Source: Paracoccus sp. PAMC 22219
Lineage (GTDB): Bacteria; Pseudomonadota; Alphaproteobacteria; Rhodobacterales; Rhodobacteraceae
Direction: 5' to 3'
NCBI RefSeq assembly: GCF_000787695.1
Contig: NZ_BBPH01000031.1
Coordinates: forward strand, 1 to 49,177
Length of the DNA: 49,177 nucleotides
Shown in pieces: positions 1 to 10,244 of this stretch; within the stretch, counting starts at the first letter, position 1, and every line of letters starts with the position of its first letter. Under the pieces are notes generated by a model. It was not told the DNA's origin, did no database searches, and worked only from the letters and a program-made list of their open reading frames with translations. The position numbers were made by a program, and so were the translations under genes.

Positions 1-1524
1 GGCGCGGCGGGTGACCTCGGTCAGGGCGGCGGTGCAGGCGGCCTCGTCGCGCGCGGCGCGGATGCGGGTCAGCCGCTCGATCTGGCTCAGACGGACGGCG
101 ACGTTGTCGATGTCCAGAATGTCGATCGGGTCCTCGGTCTCCTTGCGGTACTTGTTGACGCCGACGATCACGTCCTCTCCGCGGTCGATCAGGGCCTGAC
201 GGCGGGCCGCCGTCTCCTCGATGCGCAGCTTGGGCATGCCGCTGGCGACGGCCTTGGTCATGCCGCCCATCTCCTCGACCTCCTCGATCAGCGCCCAGGC
301 CTTGTCGGCCAGCTCTGCCGTCAGGCTCTCGATGTAATACGACCCGGCCAGCGGGTCGATCACGTTGGTGATGCCCGTCTCCTCCTGCAGGATCAGCTGG
401 GTGTTCCTCGCGATGCGGGCGCTGAAATCGGTGGGCAGGGCGATGGCCTCGTCCAGCGCGTTGGTGTGCAGCGATTGCGTGCCGCCCAATGCTGCCGACA
501 TCGCCTCATAGGCGGTGCGGACGACGTTGTTGTAGGGGTCCTGTTCCTGCAGGCTGACGCCCGATGTCTGGCAATGCGTCCGCAGCATCAGGCTGCCCTG
601 CTTCTTGGGCTCGAACTCGGCCATGATGCGGTGCCACAGCAAGCGGGCAGCCCGCAGCTTGGCGATTTCCATAAAGAAGTTCATGCCGATGGCAAAGAAG
701 AACGACAGCCGCCCGGCGAACGCATCGACGTCCATCCCGGCATCGATCGCCGCACGGACATATTCGCGCCCATCGGCCAGCGTGTAGGCCAGCTCCTGGA
801 CCAGGTTCGCCCCGGCCTCCTGCATGTGATAGCCCGAGATCGAGATCGAGTTGAACTTAGGCATCTCGTCGGACGTGTACTGGATGATGTCCGCGATGAT
901 CCGCATGCTGGGTTCGGGCGGATAGATATAGGTGTTGCGGACCATGAACTCCTTCAGGATGTCGTTCTGGATGGTGCCCGACAGCACGGCGCGCGAATGG
1001 CCCTGCTCCTCTCCGGTGACAATGAAATTCGCCAGGATCGGGATGACCGCGCCGTTCATGGTCATCGACACGCTGACCTTGTCCAGCGGGATGCCGTCGA
1101 ACAGGATTTTCATGTCCTCGACCGAATCGATGGCGACGCCGGCCTTGCCCACGTCCCCCTCGACCCGCGGATGGTCACTGTCATAGCCGCGATGCGTCGC
1201 CAGGTCGAAGGCCACCGACACGCCCTGCTGCCCCGCGGCCAGCGCGCGGCGATAGAAGGCGTTCGATGCCTCGGCGGTCGAGAAGCCAGCATATTGCCGG
1301 ATGGTCCAGGGACGGCCCGCATACATCGTGGCGCGCGGGCCGCGGGTAAACGGGGCGATGCCCGGCAACCCGTCCAGGTGGTCCATCCCGTCCAGATCGG
1401 CGCTGGTGTACAGCGGCTTGACGGCGATCCCCTCCAGCGTGTCCCAGGTCAGGCTGGAGGGATCGCGCCCCTTCAGTTCCCCCTGTGCCAGCTTGCGCCA
1501 GTCCTCCAGTGTGGGTTTTGTCAT
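1..1524 (-). CDS. scpA: methylmalonyl-CoA mutase, N-terminal 508 codons (cut by the window edge)
   Basis: Adenosylcobalamin-dependent isomerase that converts methylmalonyl-CoA to succinyl-CoA, the last step of propionyl-CoA assimilation. I read this strand codon by codon from the ATG at 1524 to position 1 and found no stop. The product shows the family's landmarks: [11 protein letters not shown] near residue 70, a GYDSDHPRV segment, the TMNGAVIP and [12 protein letters not shown] stretches of the substrate TIM barrel, and [11 protein letters not shown] near residue 390. The C-terminal cobalamin-binding domain (about 200 residues in the usual 700-residue protein) lies beyond position 1. The gene lies downstream of pccA on the same strand, which fits its place in the pathway, but plus-strand genes separate the two. 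Confidence 0.95.
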   Translation of the reverse strand, partial: MTKPTLEDWRKLAQGELKGRDPSSLTWDTLEGIAVKPLYTSADLDGMDHLDGLPGIAPFTRGPRATMYAGRPWTIRQYAGFSTAEASNAFYRRALAAGQQGVSVAFDLATHRGYDSDHPRVEGDVGKAGVAIDSVEDMKILFDGIPLDKVSVSMTMNGAVIPILANFIVTGEEQGHSRAVLSGTIQNDILKEFMVRNTYIYPPEPSMRIIADIIQYTSDEMPKFNSISISGYHMQEAGANLVQELAYTLADGREYVRAAIDAGMDVDAFAGRLSFFFAIGMNFFMEIAKLRAARLLWHRIMAEFEPKKQGSLMLRTHCQTSGVSLQEQDPYNNVVRTAYEAMSAALGGTQSLHTNALDEAIALPTDFSARIARNTQLILQEETGITNVIDPLAGSYYIESLTAELADKAWALIEEVEEMGGMTKAVASGMPKLRIEETAARRQALIDRGEDVIVGVNKYRKETEDPIDILDIDNVAVRLSQIERLTRIRAARDEAACTAALTEVTRRA

Positions 1525-1581
1525 GATCCATCCTTTCCTGCCGACGGTCCTGCCCTATATTCAAGACATGACGAGGTGCCG

Positions 1582-2124
1582 ATGAAGTTGAAATTTATGA
1601 TTTTCGCGATGGCCGTGGCCGCCATGGGACCTGCGCGGGACGACCCGCCGCCCGATCCGGACAGCGTTCGCGACACCTCGTCGCAGCGCAATCCGGCCCG
1701 CTTGCCACCCGTGGCGCAGCCCCAGCCCGAAACCCCCGCACCCGATGCACCCGCCCGCACGCTGCAGGTGCTGGAGGCTGACGCGGCGAACCCGGATGAC
1801 TTTCGCTGGACGCAACGTCCGGTGGTGGTGTTTGCCGATACCGCCGACGACCCGTCGTTCACGGAACAGGTCCAGGCGCTGCGGCGCGACACGGGCGGGC
1901 TGGCCGGGCGCGACGTGGTCGTGGTCATCGACAGCGATCCCGCCGCAAACAGCGTCTGGCGACAGCAGCTGCGCCCGCAGGGGTTTTCCCTGGTGCTGAT
2001 CGACAAGGATGGGCAGGTCAAGATCCGCCGCCCCAGCCCGTGGGATGTCCGAGAGATCGGCCGCGCCATCGACCGCCTTCCGCTGCGCCGGCAGGAGATC
2101 GGCCGGGGCAGCCTGATGCGATAG
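1582..2124 (+). CDS. DUF4174 domain protein, probably exported
   Basis: A 180-residue protein of unknown function. The start at 1582 follows a GAGGTG ribosome site. A short hydrophobic N terminus (MKLKFMIFAMAVAAMG) may be a signal peptide. A Pro/Gln-rich linker of about 50 residues follows, then a roughly 110-residue domain with the DUF4174 pattern: DFRWTQRPVVVF near residue 72, a central VVVVIDSD strand, and LVLIDKDGQVKIR near the end, which resembles a thioredoxin-like fold without the CxxC. It is divergent from the mutase gene, and the 57-base gap between them must hold both promoters. A second DUF4174 gene lies 1 kb downstream. Function unknown. Confidence 0.75.
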   Translation: MKLKFMIFAMAVAAMGPARDDPPPDPDSVRDTSSQRNPARLPPVAQPQPETPAPDAPARTLQVLEADAANPDDFRWTQRPVVVFADTADDPSFTEQVQALRRDTGGLAGRDVVVVIDSDPAANSVWRQQLRPQGFSLVLIDKDGQVKIRRPSPWDVREIGRAIDRLPLRRQEIGRGSLMR

Positions 2125-2217
2125 GGCGGGGGGGCGCGAAACTTGTGGATTTGCGGTGCGTTCTCTATATCATGACAGGTATCCGGCATGGTCGCCGGAT
2201 CAGCAGGAGGGTTGATC

Positions 2218-2409
2218 ATGGCCAATTCGCGTTCCGACCGCAGCCTGTCGCAACCGCGCGCCCCCAAGGCGCCGCCCCGACCCGACACGCCCGTGCTGCG
2301 CACCGAGCCCAAGCCCAAACCGACCGCCGTAAGCCGTGCCAACGAAATCGTGCGCGCCATCGGATTGCGTCCCATCACCGGCCTCTCGGGTCCGAAGATC
2401 GGCTACTGA
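2218..2409 (+). CDS. small conserved-looking hypothetical protein, 63 residues
   Basis: Unrecognised. The start at 2218 is chosen because AGGAGG at 2205-2210 sits at ideal spacing; an upstream in-frame ATG at 2188 lacks a ribosome site. The product is basic and proline-rich (KAPPRPDTPV, EPKPKPTAV) with a more ordered C-terminal end (NEIVRAIGLRPITG). No signal peptide or membrane segment is visible. Its last 35 bases overlap the convergent gene ending at 2375, so one of the two 3' ends could be misread. The strong ribosome site is the main reason to call it real. Confidence 0.55.
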   Translation: MANSRSDRSLSQPRAPKAPPRPDTPVLRTEPKPKPTAVSRANEIVRAIGLRPITGLSGPKIGY

Positions 2410-3052
2410 CCTCGGTCGCCGACAGCCGCTCGCGCATCTGCGCCAGTTCCTGCGGCAGGCGCGCGCCGATCTGCGCCGCGGCCTGCGCCTCGTCCTCGTC
2501 CAGCATCGCGTCGACCGCATCCGCGCCACCGCGCAGACATTCGGTCAACACGCGCATCGCCTGAAGCCCCGTGTCGCGGGTCTCCTCCATCAGTTCCAGG
2601 TAATCGGCCATCATCTGCGCCGCCCGCCGGCCGTCGCTGCGAGCGATGCGACGCAGGTCGGTGGCCAGCGCGCCCATGATCGACAGCAGCCGATAGTACA
2701 GCACGATCGGGTCGATGATCGGCGCGGGCAGGATATGAATGTCGGCGATCACGGCCGCAAAGATGCGGTCATTGGCCTGCTGCGGCAGGGTCGGCACGAA
2801 ATCCCCCGATTCGATGCGCGCGACCAGCAGGGCGGCGTCCTCGGGTGACGGCACCTGCTGTTCCAACGCAAAGACATGGGCCCGGATCTCTGCCAGCAGG
2901 GCGCGCTGCAGGTCGGTCTCGCGCGCGCGGCGCAGCATGGCGTCGCGGCGGCGGGTCTGGGACGCCACGACGATCCAGCCGATGGCGACGAACAGGCCGG
3001 TGACGACCGCCTGTTGCAACTGTGGACTGATCCACTGATCAAGCGGTGCCAT
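2375..3052 (-). CDS. hypothetical protein with one N-terminal membrane segment
   Basis: A 225-residue protein I do not recognise. Residues 14-31 form one hydrophobic segment (VVTGLFVAIGWIVVAS), followed by a basic stop-transfer stretch and a helical, charged body of about 180 residues with no catalytic motif. It is probably anchored in the inner membrane with a cytoplasmic or periplasmic helical domain. It is divergent from the second DUF4174 gene and converges on the small gene ending at 2409, overlapping it by 35 bases. The last dozen residues (Ser/Arg-rich) look less protein-like than the rest, so a missed base near 2410 is possible but cannot be shown. Confidence 0.6.
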   Translation of the reverse strand: MAPLDQWISPQLQQAVVTGLFVAIGWIVVASQTRRRDAMLRRARETDLQRALLAEIRAHVFALEQQVPSPEDAALLVARIESGDFVPTLPQQANDRIFAAVIADIHILPAPIIDPIVLYYRLLSIMGALATDLRRIARSDGRRAAQMMADYLELMEETRDTGLQAMRVLTECLRGGADAVDAMLDEDEAQAAAQIGARLPQELAQMRERLSATEVSSRSSDPRGR

Positions 3053-3099
3053 GGGAACCCGCCCCGCGACACGCGCGTCCTGTCCTGAAAGGAGCCCCC

Positions 3100-3485
3100 A
3101 TGCACCGACTTTGCCTGTCCACCGTCCTTGCCCTGTGGCCCGTGATGGCCCCCGCAGATGCCGCCCGCGGTCCCACGCCCCTGCAGGCGAACACGCTGGA
3201 GGATCTGCGCTGGCAGGCGCGTCCGGTCGTCGTCCTGGGCCCGGATGCGCAGGTTGCTGACCAGGTCGCGGCCTTGCAAGAACATACCCAGCAACTGACC
3301 GACCGCGAGGTCGTGATCCTGACCGACGGACCAGGCGCGGATGCGCTGCGCGACGGGCCGGGGTTCCACGTGCTGCTGATCGGCAAGGATGGCGGGGTCA
3401 AGATGCGGTCCACCACACCCGTCGCGGCCGACGACATCCTGTCCTGATCGACAGCATGCCGATGCGCCAGCAGGAAACGCGATAG
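3100..3485 (+). CDS. second DUF4174 protein, frameshifted near its end
   Basis: A shorter relative of the protein at 1582-2124. The start at 3100 follows AAGGAG; a signal-like N terminus (LCLSTVLALWPVMAPADA) leads into DLRWQARPVVVL, a central VVILTD strand and VLLIGKDGGVKMR. As written the frame stops at 3445-3447 (115 residues). Adding one C in CTGTCCTGATC at 3441-3449 continues the frame as LIDSMPMRQQETR to a TAG at 3483-3485. This matches the AIDRLPLRRQEI tail of the first DUF4174 protein and gives about 128 residues. I read this as a one-base deletion, probably a sequence error. Function unknown. Confidence 0.7.
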
Positions 3486-3495
3486 CCCACCCCGG

Positions 3496-3860
3496 TCATG
3501 CCGCGCGCCTCCGTGCCAGCGTCAGCGCCATCAGACCGGCCAAGACATGACCCGCAGCCGCCGCTCCAAGGGCCGGCTGCCATGACACATGCCCGCCCAG
3601 CAGGGCGACCAGTCCGGCGCCCCAGATGATCGCAGACAGCGGCAGCGCCGCCATCCAGAACCGCCAGCCGCGCCAGCGTCCGGTGCACGTCCCGAACACC
3701 AGCTGGAACAGCGCCAGGCCGACGACCGGCGGCAGCAGATAGGCCAACGGCACCTGCGTGCCCAGCAGGGGCACGGTCTGTGCCGCCACCGCAGACAGGA
3801 TGCCCGCCGCGCCCGCCAACCCAAGGCAGGCGGCCAGCAGAAAGGCGGGCAGGGCGGGGA

Positions 3861-3864
<4 letters not shown>
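3496..3864 (-). CDS. four-helix membrane protein co-translated with pccA
   Basis: A 122-residue hydrophobic protein with about four membrane segments (near residues 3-25, 38-58, 68-90 and 95-115) and a basic tail LARRRAA. Its ATG overlaps the pccA stop (ATGA at 3861-3864), so it is almost certainly translationally coupled to pccA. I do not recognise the family. Position within a propionyl-CoA carboxylase operon suggests co-regulation with propionate metabolism, but nothing in the sequence shows a role. Confidence 0.7.
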
Positions 3865-5906
<2,042 letters not shown>

Positions 5907-5931
5907 GGGCTCCCCCCCAGGACGGAACATG

Positions 5932-5968
5932 AAAAAGCCGCCCGAAGCGCGGGGCTTCGGACGGCTTT
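5932..5968 (-). terminator. intrinsic terminator between lipoprotein gene and pccA
   Basis: On the minus strand two 15-base arms, AAAGCCGTCCGAAGC and GCTTCGGGCGGCTTT, pair around a 5-base loop with one internal mismatch. A run of five T follows at 5936-5932. It lies 38 bases after the stop of the gene at 6006-6218 and 26 bases before the pccA start. Confidence 0.8.
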
Positions 5969-6005
5969 GCAGACGGTCGGCGCGACGGGCGCGCCGATCA
6001 GCAGG

Positions 6006-6218
6006 TCACTGGCACAGACGGAAGTCGTTGCACAGCGCGCCAGCGGCGCCGCCGATGGCCGCGCCCTTGACGACGTTGGTGCCGCCGACCGATGCGACGG
6101 TCGCGCCGACGCCGGCGCCGATAAGCGCGCGGTCAGTGTCGGTCGGGTTGATGCCTTGGGTGCAGCCGGCGATGGCCGTGGTGCCGACCAGCGCGGCGAT
6201 GGCAAGAAACTTGGACAT
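6006..6218 (-). CDS. small glycine-zipper lipoprotein A
   Basis: A 70-residue protein. The N terminus MSKFLAIAALVGTTAIAGC is a lipoprotein signal with a lipobox ending at Cys19. The mature part is rich in Gly/Ala with small-residue repeats (GAGVGATVASVGG, GAAIGGAAG), typical of glycine-zipper outer-membrane lipoproteins, and ends with a Cys pair (LCNDFRLCQ). It resembles the next gene upstream (6294-6536) over its whole mature region, suggesting a tandem duplication. It sits between pccB and pccA and is followed by a terminator. Function unknown. Confidence 0.75.
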   Translation of the reverse strand: MSKFLAIAALVGTTAIAGCTQGINPTDTDRALIGAGVGATVASVGGTNVVKGAAIGGAAGALCNDFRLCQ

Positions 6219-6293
6219 GATGGGAATCCCGTGGGTTGGCTGGCAGCCGCGCTAGGCGCGGGCTGCCGATAGGGTGAAGGGTTGCCGCAGCGA

Positions 6294-6536
6294 TCAGTAG
6301 CGGCGCTGGCAGACACCGGCGTCGTCGCACAGCGCGCCGCCGACGGCACCGATGGCCGCGCCGGTTGCGATGTCCTCATCCAGGGCCTTCGCGATGACGG
6401 CACCGGCAACGGCACCACCCGCAGCGCGCTGTGCGTCGGGCGAGATGCCGCCGCCCTGGTAACCCGGTGCGCAAGCCGAGAGGCCCGCCGCGACCAGAGC
6501 CAGACCGGCAACGCGGAGCGAGAAGAATTTCTGCAT
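6294..6536 (-). CDS. small glycine-zipper lipoprotein B
   Basis: An 80-residue protein with the signal FFSLRVAGLALVAAGLSAC, a lipobox with the lipidated Cys at residue 22. It has a Gly/Ala-rich body (AAGGAVAGAVIAKAL, GAAIGAVGGALC) and a terminal Cys pair in ALCDDAGVCQ that matches ALCNDFRLCQ in lipoprotein A. It is probably a paralogue placed in tandem, with a 75-base spacer. Likely outer-membrane or periplasmic face. No function can be assigned from sequence. Confidence 0.75.
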   Translation of the reverse strand: MQKFFSLRVAGLALVAAGLSACAPGYQGGGISPDAQRAAGGAVAGAVIAKALDEDIATGAAIGAVGGALCDDAGVCQRRY

Positions 6537-6663
6537 GATAAGAAACCTGTCGTGTTGGGCCCGTCGGGGGCCGATTGGAGGTGGTAAGGCGTTATCGCAT
6601 AGCTGCTGCCCGCGTCAAACTGACATGCGTGTGACTTCAAAGGGTTCAGCATCAAGCCGCGCA

Positions 6664-7077
6664 TCAGTCGTCGTCGGCCTCGTCGTCGTCCCAATCGTCC
6701 TGGTCGTCCCAATCGAATGCATCGGGCGCATCCTTGACGAACAGTTCGGGGAACGCGGCCTCGGCCTCGGCCATGTCGACCTGCAGCAGCTGCTCATAGT
6801 CGGCGGGGTCGAATTCGCCCACCGGCTTGACCTCGCGGCCGATCAGCCAGGACAGGCGACCGGCGTCAAGATTGCCGCGGGGAAAGGGTTCGTCGCCGAA
6901 ATTGGCGATCAGCGCGGACAGGAAACCCGCATCGGCGCGCTTGTCAGCGGGCCTGCGGTCCTTGAACCGTTCGCGGCGCGTGATGGGCGTGGCGCCCTTC
7001 TTGCGATTCTCGCGACGGATGACGAACTGGAAATCGGTGCCGGGCAGACGCCCGGGAAAACCGCGATGCTTCAGCAT
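6664..7077 (-). CDS. hypothetical protein with acidic tail, pcc locus
   Basis: A 137-residue protein of unknown function, soluble, without signal peptide. The N-terminal 60 residues are strongly basic (FVIRRENRKKGATPITRRERFKDR). The C-terminal end is extremely acidic, with eleven Asp among the last sixteen residues. The start at 7077 (MLKHRGFPGRLPG) is preferred over an in-frame ATG at 7122, which would add a poorly structured Pro/Arg-rich extension. It is on the same strand as pccB and pccA and lies between them, so it may be co-transcribed with the propionate genes. Confidence 0.65.
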   Translation of the reverse strand: MLKHRGFPGRLPGTDFQFVIRRENRKKGATPITRRERFKDRRPADKRADAGFLSALIANFGDEPFPRGNLDAGRLSWLIGREVKPVGEFDPADYEQLLQVDMAEAEAAFPELFVKDAPDAFDWDDQDDWDDDEADDD

Positions 7078-7164
7078 GGCAGGGCCCCTGTGCTGGGGCG
7101 CGCGGGCCGGATCGCTGCGCACGGGCAGGCTGGCCGCCCGCGCGCAATTGTCGGACGTCTCGTC

Positions 7165-7320
7165 TTAGCCGAATTTGCTGTTATAGACAGGCTCGCTCGA
7201 CACGGGGTTGACCATGGGCGCGGCGGGCGCGGTCGGGACATAGACGTCGGCGGGCTGCTGACGCTGGCACGCGGCGAACGCGGAAACCAGCACGAGGCCG
7301 AGGATGATCTTTTTCGACAT
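7165..7320 (-). CDS. very small lipoprotein, 51 residues
   Basis: MSKKIILGLVLVSAFAAC is a clear lipoprotein signal with the lipidated Cys at residue 18. The mature peptide is only about 34 residues, Pro/Val-rich, ending PVYNSKFG. The start at 7320 is the only one that gives a proper signal peptide. It is the first gene downstream of pccB and the third small lipoprotein in this locus. Function unknown. Confidence 0.65.
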   Translation of the reverse strand: MSKKIILGLVLVSAFAACQRQQPADVYVPTAPAAPMVNPVSSEPVYNSKFG

Positions 7321-7525
7321 GGGAACATGCTCCTGTAGGGCGGGCGGGGTTGCGCCCGGCTGCTCGGGTTGTGGTCGGCTTGTTGATCTGCCGGCCTGCG
7401 CGGGATGATAGACAAGGCAGGCGCGATCAGACAGGGACGCAGGGACGCCCACGCCAAAGCGCCGCCCCCCTGTGGCCCGGCTGCATCATTCACGATCTTG
7501 TGCATCGCGCGCCCGTCCCTGTCCG

Positions 7526-9057
7526 TCACAGCGGAATGTTGTCGTGCTTTTTCCACGGGTTCGTCAGACGCTTGCCGCGCAGGCTGGCAAACGCCCGCGC
7601 CACCCGCCGCCGCGTCGAGCGGGGCTGGATCACCTCGTCGATGAAGCCCTTTTCGGCGGCCACGAACGGGTTTGCGAAGCGGTCCTCGTAATCCTTGGTC
7701 CGCGCGGCGATCTTGTCGGCGTCGCCCAGCTCGCTCCGATACAGGATCTCGACCGCGCCCTTGGCCCCCATCACGGCGATTTCCGCAGTGGGCCAGGCAT
7801 AGTTGAAATCGCCCCGCAGATGCTTGGACGCCATCACGTCATAGGCGCCGCCATAGGCCTTGCGGGTGATGACCGTGACCTTGGGCACCGTCGCCTCGCC
7901 ATAGGCGAAGAGCAGCTTCGCCCCGTGCTTGATGACGCCGCCATATTCCTGGCCCGTGCCGGGCAGGAAGCCAGGGACGTCGACCAGCGTCAGGATCGGG
8001 ATCTCGAACGCGTCGCAGAACCGCACGAACCGGGCGGCCTTGCGGCTGCTGTCGATGTCCAGACATCCGGCCAACACCATCGGCTGGTTGGCGACGATGC
8101 CGACGGTCTGACCCTCGATCCGGACAAAGCCGATGATGATGTTGCCCGCAAAATCCTTCTGGATCTCATAGAAATCGCCTTCGTCCGCGACCTTGGCGAT
8201 CAGCTCCTTCATGTCATAGGGCTGGTTCGGGTTGTCGGGGATCAGCGTGTCCAGGCTGGGCTCGATCCGCGCGGGATCGTCGAAGAACGGCCGCGTGGGC
8301 GCCTTTTCGCGGTTGTTCAACGGCAGAAAGTCGAACAGGCGGCGGATTTCCGACAGCGCCTCGACATCGTCCTGGAATGCGCCGTCTGCCACCGACGATT
8401 TCCTGGTGTGGGTGGACGCGCCGCCCAGCTGTTCGGCGGTCACGACCTCGTTCGTGACCGTCTTGACCACGTCGGGCCCGGTCACGAACATGTAGGACGT
8501 GTCGCGCACCATGAAGATGAAGTCGGTCATCGCGGGCGAATAGACTGCACCGCCTGCGCAGGGGCCCATGATCACACTGATCTGCGGCACCACGCCCGAC
8601 GCCAGCACGTTGCGCTGGAACACGTCGCATAGCCCGCAAGGCTGGCCACGCCTTCCTGGATGCGCGCGCCGCCCGAATCGTTCAGCCCGATCACCGGCGC
8701 GCCATTCTGCATCGCCATGTCCATGATCTTGCAGATCTTCTGCGCGTGGGTTTCCGACAGCGACCCGCCGAAGACGGTGAAATCCTGAGAGAAGACATAG
8801 ACCATGCGGCCGTTGATCGTGCCCCATCCGGTCACCACGCCGTCGCCGGCCGGGCGGTCGTCCTGCATGCCGAAATCGGTGCTGCGATGGGCGACGAACA
8901 TGTCGAATTCCTCGAAGCTGTCCTCGTCCAGCAGCAGGTCGATGCGTTCGCGTGCCGTCAGCTTGCCGCGGGCGTGCTGGGCATCGATGCGCCGCTGACC
9001 GCCGCCAAGCCGGGCCTGCTGTCGCCGTTCTTCCAGCTGCTGCAGAATGTCCTTCAT
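7526..9057 (-). CDS. pccB: propionyl-CoA carboxylase beta subunit, frameshifted
   Basis: Carboxyltransferase half of propionyl-CoA carboxylase, transferring CO2 from biotin on PccA to propionyl-CoA. The first reading frame (start 9057, [20 protein letters not shown]) runs through the [20 protein letters not shown] region to [20 protein letters not shown]. It then breaks near 8623-8628, where one base is missing after TATGC. The next frame resumes at once with [31 protein letters not shown] and continues to the C terminus. With the base restored the protein is 510 residues, the normal size. Since the rest is perfectly conserved I consider this a sequence error. A candidate regulator half-site lies 70 bases upstream. 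Confidence 0.92.
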
Positions 9058-9125
9058 CGCGCCCTCCTGATCCGGTGTCCAAGGCTAGACTGTGATGCAG
9101 GTGCAGCAAAGACAAATCAGGTAAA

Positions 9126-9133
9126 TTTGCAAA
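9126..9133. promoter_or_regulatory. possible PccR half-site upstream of pccB
   Basis: TTTGCAAA stands 69 bases upstream of the pccB start, in the divergent pccB/alr gap. The short-chain acyl-CoA regulator PccR of Rhodobacter is reported to recognise two TTTGCAAA units spaced by four bases. Only one perfect unit is visible here; a one-mismatch copy (TGTGCAAA) lies at 9166-9173, so the match to the known operator is incomplete. Confidence 0.35.
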
Positions 9134-9227
9134 ATACCGGCGCGTCCGAAAATGCTAACTGCATATGTGCAAACGCGCGACGCAGCAGCCTCTTGACGCG
9201 GGCCGGGCAGGGGGGCAAGCCACGCAG

Positions 9228-10244
9228 ATGGGATTGCAGATCGACATCGCGGCCATCGTGGCCAATCACGCGGCGCTGGCCGCACTGGCCCCCGGCGCGC
9301 GCGCGGCCGCGGTGGTCAAGGCCGACGCCTATGGGCTGGGCGCCGACCGCGTCGCCCCGGCGCTGTACGCCGCAGGGGTGCGCGACTTTTTCGTGGCCTT
9401 GGCGCATGAGGGACGGGCGATCCGCCCCATGCTGCCGCAGGACGCGCGCATCAATGTGCTGTCCGGGCACATGGAGGGCGCGGACCTGACCGGCCTGACC
9501 CCAGTCCTGAACAGCCCCGCGCAGTTCTTTCGCGACCGCGCCATGCGGCCCGGTCAGCCCTTTGCGATCCAGCTGGACACGGGCATGAACCGCCTCGGGA
9601 TGGAGGCCGCAGAATGGGCAGCCATCCGGACCGAGGCGCTGGCCGCCGGTCCAACCTTCATCATGTCGCATCTGGCCTGCGCCGATGAACCCGACCACCC
9701 GGCCAATGCCGGGCAGCTGGCAGCGTTCCGCGCGATGACCAATGGCTGCGGCGTGCCGCGGTCGCTGGCGGCAACCGGGGGCATCCTGCTGGGTCCCGAT
9801 TATCATTTCGACATGGTGCGTCCCGGCGTCGGCTTGTACGGCGGGCTGCCCTTTGCGCAGGCGCGGGGCGTCGTTACGCTGTCGCTGCGGGTGATCCAGA
9901 CCCGCGACGTTCGCAAGGGTGAGATGGTCGGCTATGGCGCCAGCTGGCACGCGCCGCGCGATTGCCGCATCGCCACGGTGGACGCGGGCTATGCCGACGG
10001 CATCCCGCGGTCGCTGTCGGGCAAGGGCGCGCAGCTGTTCGCGGGCGATACGGCCTGTCCGGTGGTGGGGCGCGTGTCGATGGACCTGATCACCGTGGAC
10101 GTGACCGATCTGGAAACGGCGCCCGACAGGCTGGACCTGATCTGCGCGCATCAGCCCATCGACAGGCTGGCCGACATCGCCGGTACCATCGGCTACGAGG
10201 TCCTGACCTCGCTTGGCCTGCGATACCAGCGGACCTATCTGTGA
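9228..10244 (+). CDS. alr: alanine racemase
   Basis: PLP-dependent interconversion of L- and D-alanine for peptidoglycan. With the start at 9228 (MGLQIDIAAI) the product is 338 residues. VVKADAYGLG holds the PLP lysine (about residue 31); QLDTGMNRLGM, SHLACAD and RPGVGLYGG form the barrel; MVGYGASW carries the catalytic tyrosine; VVGRVSMDLITVDV belongs to the C-terminal domain. An in-frame ATG at 9165 would add 21 residues unlike the family, and neither start has a strong ribosome site. The stop overlaps the GTG of the next gene (GTGA), so racemase and lipid transporter are probably co-translated. Confidence 0.93.
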   Translation: MGLQIDIAAIVANHAALAALAPGARAAAVVKADAYGLGADRVAPALYAAGVRDFFVALAHEGRAIRPMLPQDARINVLSGHMEGADLTGLTPVLNSPAQFFRDRAMRPGQPFAIQLDTGMNRLGMEAAEWAAIRTEALAAGPTFIMSHLACADEPDHPANAGQLAAFRAMTNGCGVPRSLAATGGILLGPDYHFDMVRPGVGLYGGLPFAQARGVVTLSLRVIQTRDVRKGEMVGYGASWHAPRDCRIATVDAGYADGIPRSLSGKGAQLFAGDTACPVVGRVSMDLITVDVTDLETAPDRLDLICAHQPIDRLADIAGTIGYEVLTSLGLRYQRTYL

